NCBI GenBank assembly: GCA_024743175.1
Contig: JANSXA010000013.1
Coordinates: 1-64,000, forward strand
Source: Pseudomonadaceae bacterium
Lineage (GTDB): Bacteria; Pseudomonadota; Gammaproteobacteria; Pseudomonadales; Azotimanducaceae
Direction of reading: 5' to 3'
DNA: 64,000 bases
Below, in pieces: positions 1 through 7,955 of this stretch. A program made the translations under genes and the position numbers. Below the pieces are notes generated by a model that was not told the DNA's origin, did not search any database, and worked only from the letters and a program-made list of their open reading frames with translations. Every line of letters starts with the position of its first letter. Position 1 is the stretch's first letter.

Positions 1-1
1 A

Positions 2-535
2 TTGGTGTGCCTGTTTAACGAGAATCTAACAAGGACAAACGAATATATGCAGAAAACGCGGTGAAACCGCGATACGCAGGGCTCGGTTGGATTTTCAAAC
101 GTTACGTTTTCGCTCGAGGAGAAGAGTTTTTCAACAGAATTGACTGAATATCAGGACTTCGTCACAGCTACCGGGGACTTCAGCGGCAATGAGATCACCA
201 TGTCGCCGGAATTGACCTTCAATGGTTTGATTCAATATGACATTCCATTGCAGAGCAACGGTGCGATTACGTTGCAAGCTGATTTTAACTATCAGGATGA
301 GGTCTACTTCGACGCGTTGAACAACCCTTTGCTTCGAGAGGACGATTACTGGTTGCTGAATGCGCGTGTCAGCTGGACTTCTACGGATGAAAAATGGGAG
401 GTGGCAGCTTTTGGCCGCAACCTGGGAGATGAGGAATATATGGTGTATGCATTTGACCTGTCTTTCTTCGGCTTTAATGAAGAAATGATTGGCACGCCCA
501 GAGCGTTTGGGATGGAGGTCACCTACAGACTATGA
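2..535 (+). CDS. TonB-dependent receptor, C-terminal end only, reading frame broken near the start
   Basis: This is the last part of an outer-membrane TonB-dependent receptor. The uninterrupted portion (from about 65, with a TTG at 140 as the only nearby initiator) holds typical late barrel strands: a segment like SPELTFNGLIQYD, a NYQDEVYFD strand, a GRNLGDEEY turn, and a terminal TYRL strand. Upstream of about 90 the receptor-like sequence jumps frame. IYAENA and RYAGLG are read in frame 1, while FNENLTRTN before them and FSNVTF after them are read in frame 2. Stop codons at 16-18 (frame 1) and 62-64 (frame 2) block any continuous reading. Either the gene is decaying or the first 100 bases contain assembly errors. 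The stop overlaps the next start as ATGA. The substrate is unknown. Confidence 0.7.
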
Positions 536-966
536 AGGATAAGCCTGTATATTTCCTGCTGCTACTTTTGCTGGCGACGCTCACAGGCTGTGGTGAACAG
601 CCTGCTACAACGGACATCTCACAACCAGAGCCCTCGGCCACGGTGGCAGAAGTTGGTTCGGTAGCATTTGATAACGATGAGGCAATGACAACTCGACAGA
701 TACAGATGTGGTCGGCCAGTTGCGCCTTGTGCCATGTCGATGGTAACGCCGGCGCACCGATTGTGGGGATTGCAGAGCACTGGCAGCCCCGCGTAGCCCA
801 GGGTATGCAGACGCTGCTGCAACACACCGTTGAAGGCTTTAACAGCATGCCACCACTTGGCTATTGCATGGCCTGCGAAAAGGAAGACTTCAGCGCGATG
901 ATTCTTTTCATGTCGAAGAATCACGCGACGCCAGATGTCACTACCGTAATGGGAGAAAGACAATGA
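532..966 (+). CDS. Cytochrome c5-like monoheme lipoprotein
   Basis: A 144-residue predicted lipoprotein whose lipobox LTGC has Cys20 as the lipidated residue, so it should sit membrane-anchored in the periplasm. Residues 64-68 form a heme site, CALCH. Met106 in NSMPP is the likely sixth heme ligand. The CMAC pair at 112-115 is the extra cysteine pair typical of the cytochrome c5 family. It probably carries electrons between a periplasmic dehydrogenase and the respiratory chain. The start codon overlaps the receptor stop and its own stop overlaps the next start, so all three are likely translated together. The obvious partner is the flavoprotein encoded immediately downstream. The family call is firm; the partner is inference. 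Confidence 0.85.
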   Translation: MKDKPVYFLLLLLLATLTGCGEQPATTDISQPEPSATVAEVGSVAFDNDEAMTTRQIQMWSASCALCHVDGNAGAPIVGIAEHWQPRVAQGMQTLLQHTVEGFNSMPPLGYCMACEKEDFSAMILFMSKNHATPDVTTVMGERQ

Positions 967-2321
967 AACACTCCCGTCGGCAATTTATGGCCAGCAGTGC
1001 GTTGCTTGGATTGTTTGCACCGTGGCAGTCGGTGTTGGGCCAGCAGTTTAATACTCCCTGGCGCAACTGGTCTGGTGGGCAGGTTTGTCAGCCTGCAGGG
1101 CGCTTCTCGCCTGCCTCCGAAGATGATTTGAGCAGTTTTCTGCGCAGCACTGCTGGTGAAATCCGTCCGGTAGGATCTGGTCATTCATTCAGCGCTCTGG
1201 TACCCACTGATGGGCATCTCGTGATCATCGATCAACTCCGCGGGCTGCTCAATCATGATGCCGAACTTATGCAGGCAACCTTTGCAGCAGGTACGCGGTT
1301 GGGCGATATGGGATCACCCCTGGCCAGGGTTGGTCAGGCGATGTTGAATCTGCCGGATATTGATCGCCAGACACTTGCTGGTGCAACGGCCACCGCAACC
1401 CACGGCACCGGCATTGCCTTTACCTGTCTGTCTGGCTTTGTGACGTCGTTGCGGCTGGTGACGCCAGGCGGCGAAGTCATTGATGTCAGCCCAACTTCTG
1501 ATGCGGATCTATTCAACGCCGCCAGGGTCAGCCTGGGTGCGCTCGGTATTGTGACGCAGATGACGCTGCAGAACCGCACACCTTATAAGTTGAAGGCGAA
1601 AAACTGGGTGCAACCCATTGAAGAGGTTTTAGAGACCTTTGATGAATCGGCGGCAAAACACCGACACTTCGAGATGTTTCCGCTGACACACTCAGACTAC
1701 GCACTGACTCTGGCCATCGACGAAACGGATGAAGACATCAATAATCCGCCACCGTCACCGGAAGACGAGGCTGCATTTGGTGAGGCGATGGCCTTCTGGG
1801 CTACCCTGCCGCCGAAAGAGCGACTGCCGCAGATCAATGCACTGGCGGAACAGATTGAACCCACAGAAGCGGTTGATGAGTCTCATAAAATACTCAGTAA
1901 TATTCGCAACGGGCGTTTTAACGAAATGGAGTATTCAGTACCCCTGGAGGCTGGTGCGGATTGTCTGCGGGAAATCCTGCGAACAATTATCGACAAAGAA
2001 ATCGATGTGGTTTTCCCTCTGGAATATCGTTACGTCAAACGTGACGATACCTGGCTGAGTATGAGTGCCGGGCATGAAGACCATGCCGCAATTTCGATAC
2101 ACCGTATGGCGGGTGAAGACTATCGTCCCTATTTCGACCTTATAGAACCTATTTTCTGGAAGTATGGTGGGCGTCCACACTGGGGCAAAGTCCATTCGTT
2201 AGGCAAAGTCCAGCTTGAACAGTTGTACCCGAAATTCAGGGACTTTCAGGCGTTGCGTGCTGAGCTTGATCCTGCCGGACGAATGTTAAATCCACATCTG
2301 AAGAAAATATTCCTGGGGTAG
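963..2321 (+). CDS. Tat-exported FAD-linked aldonolactone/alditol oxidase-like protein
   Basis: A 452-residue VAO-fold flavoprotein of the gulonolactone/arabinonolactone oxidase and alditol oxidase group. The start at 963 was chosen because it gives a twin-arginine signal (SRRQFM at residues 4-9, then a hydrophobic stretch) and overlaps the previous stop. An upstream in-frame ATG at 864 would bury the signal. The FAD domain has GSGHSFS, whose His74 matches the histidine that covalently binds FAD in relatives, and ATHGTG. The C-terminal half keeps the catalytic signatures LEYRYV (Glu-x-Arg) and HWGK (Lys), as in alditol oxidase. It likely oxidises a polyol or sugar lactone in the periplasm. 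The adjacent c-type cytochrome suggests dehydrogenase rather than oxygen-using chemistry. The exact substrate cannot be read from the sequence. Confidence 0.85.
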   Translation: MKHSRRQFMASSALLGLFAPWQSVLGQQFNTPWRNWSGGQVCQPAGRFSPASEDDLSSFLRSTAGEIRPVGSGHSFSALVPTDGHLVIIDQLRGLLNHDAELMQATFAAGTRLGDMGSPLARVGQAMLNLPDIDRQTLAGATATATHGTGIAFTCLSGFVTSLRLVTPGGEVIDVSPTSDADLFNAARVSLGALGIVTQMTLQNRTPYKLKAKNWVQPIEEVLETFDESAAKHRHFEMFPLTHSDYALTLAIDETDEDINNPPPSPEDEAAFGEAMAFWATLPPKERLPQINALAEQIEPTEAVDESHKILSNIRNGRFNEMEYSVPLEAGADCLREILRTIIDKEIDVVFPLEYRYVKRDDTWLSMSAGHEDHAAISIHRMAGEDYRPYFDLIEPIFWKYGGRPHWGKVHSLGKVQLEQLYPKFRDFQALRAELDPAGRMLNPHLKKIFLG

Positions 2322-2325
2322 ATTG

Positions 2326-3573
2326 ATGCGCAGGCGAAAACTACTGAAAAGCCTGATGGCTGCTGGTGTTGCAGGCAGCACTAATTTGCTGTGGGCGCCG
2401 GGGTCAAGAGCTGATGCACACAATACCGGGCACAATAGCTACTTTGCCGGTTTAAATGAAATGCTCAAACGAGAGGGTCCGGGACACCCTGTGATGCTGA
2501 TCGACACCGCTCGCATGACGCATAACATATCGCGCATTACTCAATCGGTTGGTGAGCAGAAACGCTATCGTGTGGTGGTGAAATCACTGCCCTCGGTGCC
2601 GCTGCTGCAGGAGGTGATGGGCAAAGCCAGAACTCAGTCACTGATGGTTTTTCATCAGCCCTTTTTGAACGCGATTGCTCAGGCTTTCCCCGGCTCTGAT
2701 GTGCTGTTAGGTAAACCCATGCCGGTTGCTGCGGTAAAAAGATTTTACAGTGAGCTGGATCATCAGAAGTATGATGCCCAGAACAACGTGCAATGGCTTG
2801 TGGATACCAAACAGAGGCTTCTGCAATACCAGGCTTTCGCCCGGCAGCACGGATTGCGGCTGGCTATCAATTTTGAGATTGATGTGGGTCTGCATCGTGG
2901 CGGATTAGCGCAACCGGAGATGTTAAGCGAATGTTTAAACATCGTGGCCGGTGATGCCGAACATTTATATTTCACCGGGCTTATGGGTTATGAACCGCAG
3001 TTAACCGGTCTGAAAGCAGATCTGGCGGACCCGGCAGTGTCTGAGGTGCTGTCTATCTATCGCGGTTTTATCGATCGCGCCAGACTTGGTGGTTATGATC
3101 CGGAAAAACTGGTGTTAAACGGTGCGGGTAGTCATACCCTGAAGATCTATGAGAAAGATAACACCATGAATGATCTGTCCGCCGGCTCCGGCGTGGTCAT
3201 GCCAACGGACTTCGATACCTTTCATCTTAGCGACCATCAGCCAGCACTGTTTATCGCCGCGCCTATACTCAAGCGTTACCGGACAAATCCTTTTATGGAT
3301 GAGCCGCCACCAGGCATGGAGCAGGTGTATTACATTTACGGTGGATACTGGAAGGCGAACATGGTCTCACCGCAGCCGGTGGGTGAACCTGTTTATCAGA
3401 GCACCAACCAGAGTCCGATACTTGCCAGTGCAGATTTGAATCTGCAGGTAGACGACTATATGTTCTTCCGGCCTACACAAAGCGAATTTGTGATGTTGCA
3501 GTTCGGTGATCTACTGGCTGTGAACAAGGGTCACATCAGCCACAAGTGGCCTGTGTTCCATCAAACCGGCTGA
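2326..3573 (+). CDS. Tat-exported fold-type III PLP enzyme (alanine racemase N-domain / D-threonine aldolase-like)
   Basis: A 415-residue protein resembling the D-threonine aldolase / D-serine dehydratase branch of the alanine-racemase fold. The ATG at 2326 follows the previous stop by four bases and is preferred to the TTG one codon earlier. The N terminus (RRRKLLKSLM then a hydrophobic run ending near Ala29) is a twin-arginine signal, so the protein is probably exported. Lys86 in RVVVKS is the likely PLP-binding lysine. INFEIDVGLHRGG and NGAGSHT fit the barrel core of this fold. A periplasmic PLP enzyme of this class is uncommon. The role may be amino-acid racemisation, aldol cleavage or dehydration; I cannot say which. 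It ends the four-gene chain that starts with the TonB receptor. Confidence 0.75.
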   Translation: MRRRKLLKSLMAAGVAGSTNLLWAPGSRADAHNTGHNSYFAGLNEMLKREGPGHPVMLIDTARMTHNISRITQSVGEQKRYRVVVKSLPSVPLLQEVMGKARTQSLMVFHQPFLNAIAQAFPGSDVLLGKPMPVAAVKRFYSELDHQKYDAQNNVQWLVDTKQRLLQYQAFARQHGLRLAINFEIDVGLHRGGLAQPEMLSECLNIVAGDAEHLYFTGLMGYEPQLTGLKADLADPAVSEVLSIYRGFIDRARLGGYDPEKLVLNGAGSHTLKIYEKDNTMNDLSAGSGVVMPTDFDTFHLSDHQPALFIAAPILKRYRTNPFMDEPPPGMEQVYYIYGGYWKANMVSPQPVGEPVYQSTNQSPILASADLNLQVDDYMFFRPTQSEFVMLQFGDLLAVNKGHISHKWPVFHQTG

Positions 3574-3575
3574 CG

Positions 3576-4052
3576 TCAGTCGGCATTGAAGCCATTGGGT
3601 TCTCCCCAGTCTGCATCCAGTGCGGTGCGTAGATTCTTAAGTTTTGTGACGCCGATGCGCCGGCTTAACTGGGCTTCAAGCTCAAACAACCCCATTTTTG
3701 CGATGTCACCCAGATTGCGGCCATACTCTGTGAAAACCACATGTTTCTGCCGACCGTTTTTCGGGTCAGGCATCATTTCGATAATGCCTTTCTTCTGCAG
3801 CGCCTTGAGCGCCTGTTGAGTAGCCTGTTTAGACACCCGCAGTTTAGCGGCCAGGTCAGATGGTCTGTCGATGCCTTCCGTGAGGTAAATCATCGCCATT
3901 GATTGCGCGCGAGGCAGAGACAGCCCCGCACGTTTTTTCATGTAAGCCTGCAGGCCATCATCCAGCCAGTAGGTTGCGTGCACCAGCGTGCGCAGCAGTC
4001 CGTGTTCCTGGGCTGCCTGCTGCGCTGTTTCAGGTGCTGTGTTCTGCGACAT
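3576..4052 (-). CDS. MarR family transcriptional regulator
   Basis: A 158-residue winged-helix regulator. The central part has the MarR layout: a helix with LPRAQSMAMIYL, the DNA-recognition region PSDLAAKLRVSKQATQQAL (about 62-80), and a wing around DPKNGRQKHVVFTEYG. It is the last gene of a three-gene operon, directly abutting the VOC gene (no intervening base). It likely senses a small aromatic or lipophilic ligand and may control its own operon and the divergent MFS gene. The ligand and operator are not evident. The convergent neighbour upstream ends two bases away. Confidence 0.85.
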   Translation of the reverse strand: MSQNTAPETAQQAAQEHGLLRTLVHATYWLDDGLQAYMKKRAGLSLPRAQSMAMIYLTEGIDRPSDLAAKLRVSKQATQQALKALQKKGIIEMMPDPKNGRQKHVVFTEYGRNLGDIAKMGLFELEAQLSRRIGVTKLKNLRTALDADWGEPNGFNAD

Positions 4053-4643
4053 TCAGTTTGTTGCTGCCGCGATACCGGTAATGGTTTCGCCGTTTGCTTT
4101 TATCCCGGCGGCATTGACCGGAAGGTCAGCGTTGGGCAGACCGGGCTGCAGAGTGGCGCAGAATTCCAGCATGATGCCGTCCGGGTCGAAAAAGTAAAAT
4201 GACTGCAACCAGGTTTTTTCTGACGCCGCTTCAGCCGTTCGAGACTCTTCTCCAGTTACCACATCGTTGTGATTAACCAGGGCTGAGCAATCAACACCTT
4301 TGCTGAGCAGTTTTTCGCGGTAGTCGGCAATCTTGTCCGGAGAGACGTTGAACGCAACATGGTTCATCGAGCTGTGAGCTGACGAAATATTACCGTTGGG
4401 ACTGCCGACAATGTTGCGTGCTGATGTCACGCCGGGTTGCGCAGCAGGCGCATCATTGAACCAGAAAAAGGCCAGTTCGCTGCCATTTCCCATATCAAAA
4501 AAGAAGTGCTGACCATATCCTTCAAGGTCAAATCCTTTAGTCAGCTTCATTTCCAGAACGTTAGTATAGAAATCTACCGTACGTTCCATATCTTTACAGA
4601 CCAGCGCCAGATGATGCAGTCCATTGATTTCGAAATTTGCCAT
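4053..4643 (-). CDS. VOC-family (glyoxalase/bleomycin resistance/dioxygenase) metalloprotein
   Basis: A 196-residue vicinal-oxygen-chelate protein. It shows the paired beta-alpha-beta-beta-beta modules: LHHLALVCKD at the N terminus and MNHVAFNV about 85 residues later, ending with DPDGIMLEF. Predicted metal ligands are His11, His95 and Glu160, with Glu56 in SELAFFW a possible fourth. This pattern fits an extradiol-dioxygenase-like or glyoxalase-like enzyme acting on a small organic substrate in the cytoplasm. It is sandwiched between a carboxymuconolactone-decarboxylase-family gene (two bases upstream) and a marR gene. That suggests one catabolic or detoxification unit. The reaction is not determinable from this sequence. 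Confidence 0.8.
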   Translation of the reverse strand: MANFEINGLHHLALVCKDMERTVDFYTNVLEMKLTKGFDLEGYGQHFFFDMGNGSELAFFWFNDAPAAQPGVTSARNIVGSPNGNISSAHSSMNHVAFNVSPDKIADYREKLLSKGVDCSALVNHNDVVTGEESRTAEAASEKTWLQSFYFFDPDGIMLEFCATLQPGLPNADLPVNAAGIKANGETITGIAAATN

Positions 4644-4645
4644 GT

Positions 4646-5308
4646 CTAATCCTCCGTTTTCTTTTGCCAGGCTGCGCCTGCCCAGTCAGCGGTTTCGCCT
4701 TCACCGGGTACAGGCACTTCACGAACACGTTCCTCAACGTCGTCAAACTCCAGTCTGAGCGCCTTGCAGCAGACCGCGTGCAGGTTGTAACCCATCGTAT
4801 GGTAGGTCAGTTCTAAGATGTCCTCATCGCTGAGATGGCGATGAAGTTCTTCAAATAATTCGTCCGAGGCTCGTCCACCCTGCAGGATGAGCGCATCCGC
4901 CCAGGCCAGAACAGCACGCTCTTTCGCGTCAAACGCATCGCTGATTTCCCAATGTCTGATGTCGTTAATCTGCTGTTCTGTAACGCCAAAGCGCCGCGCA
5001 GCTTTACAGTGCTGGGAAAACACAAACTGGCTGCCTTGAGTGAAACCAGCACGCATGATGGCAAGTTCGCGAATCTTGCCGTCCATTTTACTGATACTTT
5101 CCTGAGCGAACATGCCAAACATCCCAAAGTGGTTAGTGGCGTGTTCAAAAATATAGGGCACCAGGGCGAATACGCTCCACCAGTTGCCTGGCGTGCCGGT
5201 AGCTGTGCCGGGTTCTGCTACCGGGTCTCGGTCGCCAAACAGGCGATCGTAGAATTTGAGAACCTCCGGTGATGCGGCGGAGCGGGGTACTTGTTTGAGT
5301 CTCGGCAT
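4646..5308 (-). CDS. Carboxymuconolactone decarboxylase (CMD/AhpD-like) family protein
   Basis: A 220-residue all-helical CMD-fold protein. The family core is visible in IRELAIMRAG, SQHCKAARRFGV and the segment around ERAVLAWADALI. The AhpD redox pair CxxC is absent: only one cysteine precedes the helix (SQHC), so peroxidase activity by the AhpD mechanism is unlikely. Hydrolase, decarboxylase or binding roles are all seen in relatives. It is the first gene of the minus-strand operon with the VOC and MarR genes. Its start lies about 130 bases from the divergent MFS start, so both promoters should lie in that gap. Confidence 0.8.
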   Translation of the reverse strand: MPRLKQVPRSAASPEVLKFYDRLFGDRDPVAEPGTATGTPGNWWSVFALVPYIFEHATNHFGMFGMFAQESISKMDGKIRELAIMRAGFTQGSQFVFSQHCKAARRFGVTEQQINDIRHWEISDAFDAKERAVLAWADALILQGGRASDELFEELHRHLSDEDILELTYHTMGYNLHAVCCKALRLEFDDVEERVREVPVPGEGETADWAGAAWQKKTED

Positions 5309-5439
5309 GTTTTTTTCCAGTCTTTAAGGTAAACAGTCTTTAACGCAAATCGTCAATGTTCAGGACGATCAATATTGTTGACTATGAAGCACCATGTCAA
5401 TAGGATCATTACTCTTTGCGGAAATGGGGAGCCGTACAG
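5309..5439. promoter_or_regulatory. Divergent promoter region between CMD/VOC/marR operon and MFS gene
   Basis: This 131-base gap separates two divergent transcription units and is AT-richer than its flanks. It contains the perfect 8-base palindrome CAATATTG at 5370-5377, with three nearby TCAAT-type repeats. It is the natural place for a MarR dimer site. The palindrome is short and could be chance; no clear -35/-10 pair was identified. Confidence 0.3.
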
Positions 5440-6810
5440 TTGTCGGAGAATAGTGTCGCAGAGCCTAATCGTTTGCTGGATCAGCCCTCGGTAGGCTATC
5501 AATGGTATGTCATTTTTGTCCTGCTGCTGGCGCAGACTTTTTCGTTCCTTGACCGCATGATCATGGGGCTGCTGGTCGGGCCGATCCGCGAAACTTTTGC
5601 AATTTCTGATACGCAGTACAGCCTGCTGGCGGGGCTCGCTTTCTCGTTGTTTTATGCGGGCATGGGTTTACCCCTGGCGCGGATTGCGGACAGTAAGAAT
5701 CGACGTAACCTGATTTCCGTTGGCATAACCGTATGGAGTTTCATGACTGCGTTGTGCGGCCTCGCTCAACAGTTCTGGACGTTGTTTGCAGCACGGGTGG
5801 GTGTCGGCGTTGGTGAGGCTACGCTGGGTCCAGGTGCCTATTCGATGATTACCGACTACTTTCCGAAGTCGCAGCTGGGACGGGCGCTTTCTGTCTACAC
5901 CCTGGGTGTCACGTTGGGCTCCGGTTTTGCTTACATGCTGGGTGGTGCAGTTGTCGCGTATGTACAAACACTGGGACAGATAACACTGCCGTTTATCGGT
6001 GAGGTCAATGGATGGCAACTGACGTTCTTCATTGTCGGTTTGCCAGGACTGATAGTTGCGTTTTTGATGTATACAACGGTGAAAGAACCTGTGCGGCGCG
6101 GGGTGGTAGCTGGTGATAGTTTGTTACCGGTGGCCCAGGTTGTTGCGTATGCCTGGCAGCGTCGCCGGGCCTATGGCTGTCATATCTTTGGTTTGTCCAC
6201 TTTTATCATGGTCGTCTACGCGTTGAACTTATGGGGTCCAACCTATTTCATTCGCACCTTTGATTATGACGCTGCCCAGGCGGGTTGGACTTTTGGTCTG
6301 TTGATGCTGATCGCGGGTAGCGCGGGTTTGCTGCTTGCGGGTTATGTGGCGGATGCGTGGGTCAAAAAGGGTGTATCAGATGCATATGTGCGTCTCATCC
6401 TGATCAGCATGGTCTGCATGACGCCGTGTGCTATCGCCTTAGGTTTTGTAACCAATGCCACGGCGGCAATAATTGTCATGTCGCTGGCGGTGTTCTTTTC
6501 CGCGTTTCAGGGCGGTATTGCGGGCGGTACACTGCAGCTGATGACGCCTAACCGGATGCGTGGACAGATGATCGCCGCCTATCTGTTGGTGGCGACGCTG
6601 ATTGGATTAGGCTTTGGTCCTACTGTAATTGCGGCAACTACAGATTTTGTGTTCGGCTACGATGAAGCGATAGGTAAATCGATTGCGCTCTGCGCAGGTA
6701 TTCTGTGCCCGACGGGCGCTCTGATCCTGTGGTTTGGTTTGTCCCACATTCGTCATGAGATCGACATACAAACCGAAGCTGCGCTGGCTGAACAGCCTTC
6801 TATCGCCTGA
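5440..6810 (+). CDS. MFS transporter (spinster-like / sugar-phosphate-permease type)
   Basis: A major-facilitator carrier of about 456 residues with 12 predicted membrane segments. The first begins near WYVIFVLLLAQTFSFLDR. The loop 2-3 signature appears as PLARIADSKNRRN, and GVGVGEATLGPGAYS matches the motif of the proteobacterial spinster-like group, often found beside catabolic genes for organic acids or terpenoids. The TTG at 5440 is preferred because GGGGAG lies about nine bases upstream; a TTG at 5416 is possible. It is divergent from the CMD/VOC/MarR operon and so may carry that operon's substrate. Its stop overlaps the convergent soxA stop by some ten bases. Confidence 0.85.
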   Translation: MSENSVAEPNRLLDQPSVGYQWYVIFVLLLAQTFSFLDRMIMGLLVGPIRETFAISDTQYSLLAGLAFSLFYAGMGLPLARIADSKNRRNLISVGITVWSFMTALCGLAQQFWTLFAARVGVGVGEATLGPGAYSMITDYFPKSQLGRALSVYTLGVTLGSGFAYMLGGAVVAYVQTLGQITLPFIGEVNGWQLTFFIVGLPGLIVAFLMYTTVKEPVRRGVVAGDSLLPVAQVVAYAWQRRRAYGCHIFGLSTFIMVVYALNLWGPTYFIRTFDYDAAQAGWTFGLLMLIAGSAGLLLAGYVADAWVKKGVSDAYVRLILISMVCMTPCAIALGFVTNATAAIIVMSLAVFFSAFQGGIAGGTLQLMTPNRMRGQMIAAYLLVATLIGLGFGPTVIAATTDFVFGYDEAIGKSIALCAGILCPTGALILWFGLSHIRHEIDIQTEAALAEQPSIA

Positions 6811-7642
6811 CTGCGGGCGTTTCAACCGGTAATCCCTGAGCCCGCCACTTCAAGTACAGTTCCAGCTCAATGTACTGGGTGGCGCCAAAGGCAAAAGGTT
6901 CCGCTCTCACGCCGACGTTGCAGAACCGCAGGCGTCTGTGCAGGGACCCGATGCTCTGCCACTCAAGACGGTAGGCAGGGTATCCGCCGGCCTGACCCTG
7001 GCTGAGTTTATCACCCCTTAACATCCGACCGACGTTATCTTCATGGCAGTGGTTGCAGGCCAGGTTGAGTTGACCTCGACGGGTATAAAAATAGGCCTGC
7101 CCTGCAGCAAAAGCGGGTGCGGCCGGACCATCAATCGCCACCTCTATCGGTAGCCCATTGGACTGGTAACCAACATAGGCGCTCAGGGCCAGGAGATCAT
7201 CGCTTTCATACACAAGTGGTGATGATTGTTGATGTTCTACTCTGCAGTGATTGATCTGTCCTTCAAGATTCACAACAGTATCGAGGCTTTTGTTATATTT
7301 CGGGAAGTGTGCTGCTACGCCAGCCATGTCTGTAGCGGCATCGTTGTGGCAACCCGCGCAGGCTGGCTTTCCAGTTTGAGGTGCCGTAGTCCAGAGTTCC
7401 TCACCGCGATCTACCCATAACATGCCAGGGTTGGCAAACTGATCATCCTGCAGCGCCTGGGTATCCGCAGATTGAAAATGGTAGCCAGACAACATCTCAG
7501 GCAGCGGTGCAGTTGCCACTGGGGCTGGTGCGGAGGGCGAATCATCGATGACTGTGGGGTTTTTGTCACAGCCCGCCAGCAGGGCACAAAAGATCATTGC
7601 CAGGCAGCCGGCCCGGCTGCGGAGACTATGCTGCCGGATCAA
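6800..7642 (-). CDS. soxA: SoxA, diheme c-type cytochrome of the sulfur-oxidation complex SoxAX, predicted lipoprotein
   Basis: A 280-residue SoxA. SoxAX attaches thiosulfate or sulfide to the SoxY cysteine in the periplasm. Two heme sites are visible: CAGCH at 95-99 and CNHCH at 196-200. NLEGQINHCR and the RFCNVGVRAEP segment with Cys241 are SoxA signatures; Cys241 is the cysteine expected to be the persulfide-type axial ligand of the active heme. The N terminus ends in LLAGC (Cys25), a lipobox, so this SoxA appears membrane-anchored instead of soluble. It is the last gene of the eight-gene Ior/Sox operon and overlaps soxZ by 17 bases. No soxB follows; the next gene is a convergent MFS carrier. 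Confidence 0.93.
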   Translation of the reverse strand: MIRQHSLRSRAGCLAMIFCALLAGCDKNPTVIDDSPSAPAPVATAPLPEMLSGYHFQSADTQALQDDQFANPGMLWVDRGEELWTTAPQTGKPACAGCHNDAATDMAGVAAHFPKYNKSLDTVVNLEGQINHCRVEHQQSSPLVYESDDLLALSAYVGYQSNGLPIEVAIDGPAAPAFAAGQAYFYTRRGQLNLACNHCHEDNVGRMLRGDKLSQGQAGGYPAYRLEWQSIGSLHRRLRFCNVGVRAEPFAFGATQYIELELYLKWRAQGLPVETPAVRR

Positions 7643-7955
7643 CTGTCAGTTCCCGGGTAACACGGGTCACCTGGTCATCCTGGTCTGTCCAGATGAATTC
7701 AAGTTTGCCACTGTCCTGCGCGCGCACATGAAAGGCGATGAAAGGGTTCGCAGCAACAGCTGGATGTAATGTGGCGGTGAAAACAGGTTTTTCGTTATAG
7801 CGACACTCGAAGCGAGTGAGAATGTCGCGGGGAATGGCCTGGCCAAGAGAATTGCGTCTGAACCCTGTTTCCATCGGGTGAGAGATTAACGTTTTTACCG
7901 CCATAATCTCGCCCTGGCGGGCGCGAGCGGGGACTGAAATTCTGGCTTTCAACAT
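7626..7955 (-). CDS. soxZ: SoxZ, thiosulfate carrier complex subunit
   Basis: A 109-residue SoxZ, the immunoglobulin-like partner of SoxY. The family pattern is clear: VKTLISHPMETGFRR, CRYNEKPVF, LHPAVAANPFIAFHV and FIWTDQDD. There is no signal peptide; SoxZ is normally co-exported bound to the Tat-exported SoxY, as expected here. The ATG at 7955 is chosen because it overlaps the soxY stop by one base (TGATG) and gives the normal family length. The longer reading from 8015 would add an unrelated cysteine-rich extension. Confidence 0.94.
   Translation of the reverse strand: MLKARISVPARARQGEIMAVKTLISHPMETGFRRNSLGQAIPRDILTRFECRYNEKPVFTATLHPAVAANPFIAFHVRAQDSGKLEFIWTDQDDQVTRVTRELTVDPAA

Noticed and set aside
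864-962. Upstream in-frame start for the Tat flavoprotein
   Set aside because: It would lie inside the cytochrome gene and hide the twin-arginine signal; the ATG at 963 overlaps the previous stop.
519-963. Opposite-strand open frames over the cytochrome c5 gene
   Set aside because: They are shadows of the plus-strand cytochrome, which has a lipobox and a heme site.
5370-5377. CAATATTG as a definite MarR operator
   Set aside because: Only eight bases and not extended on either side; kept only as part of the divergent promoter region.
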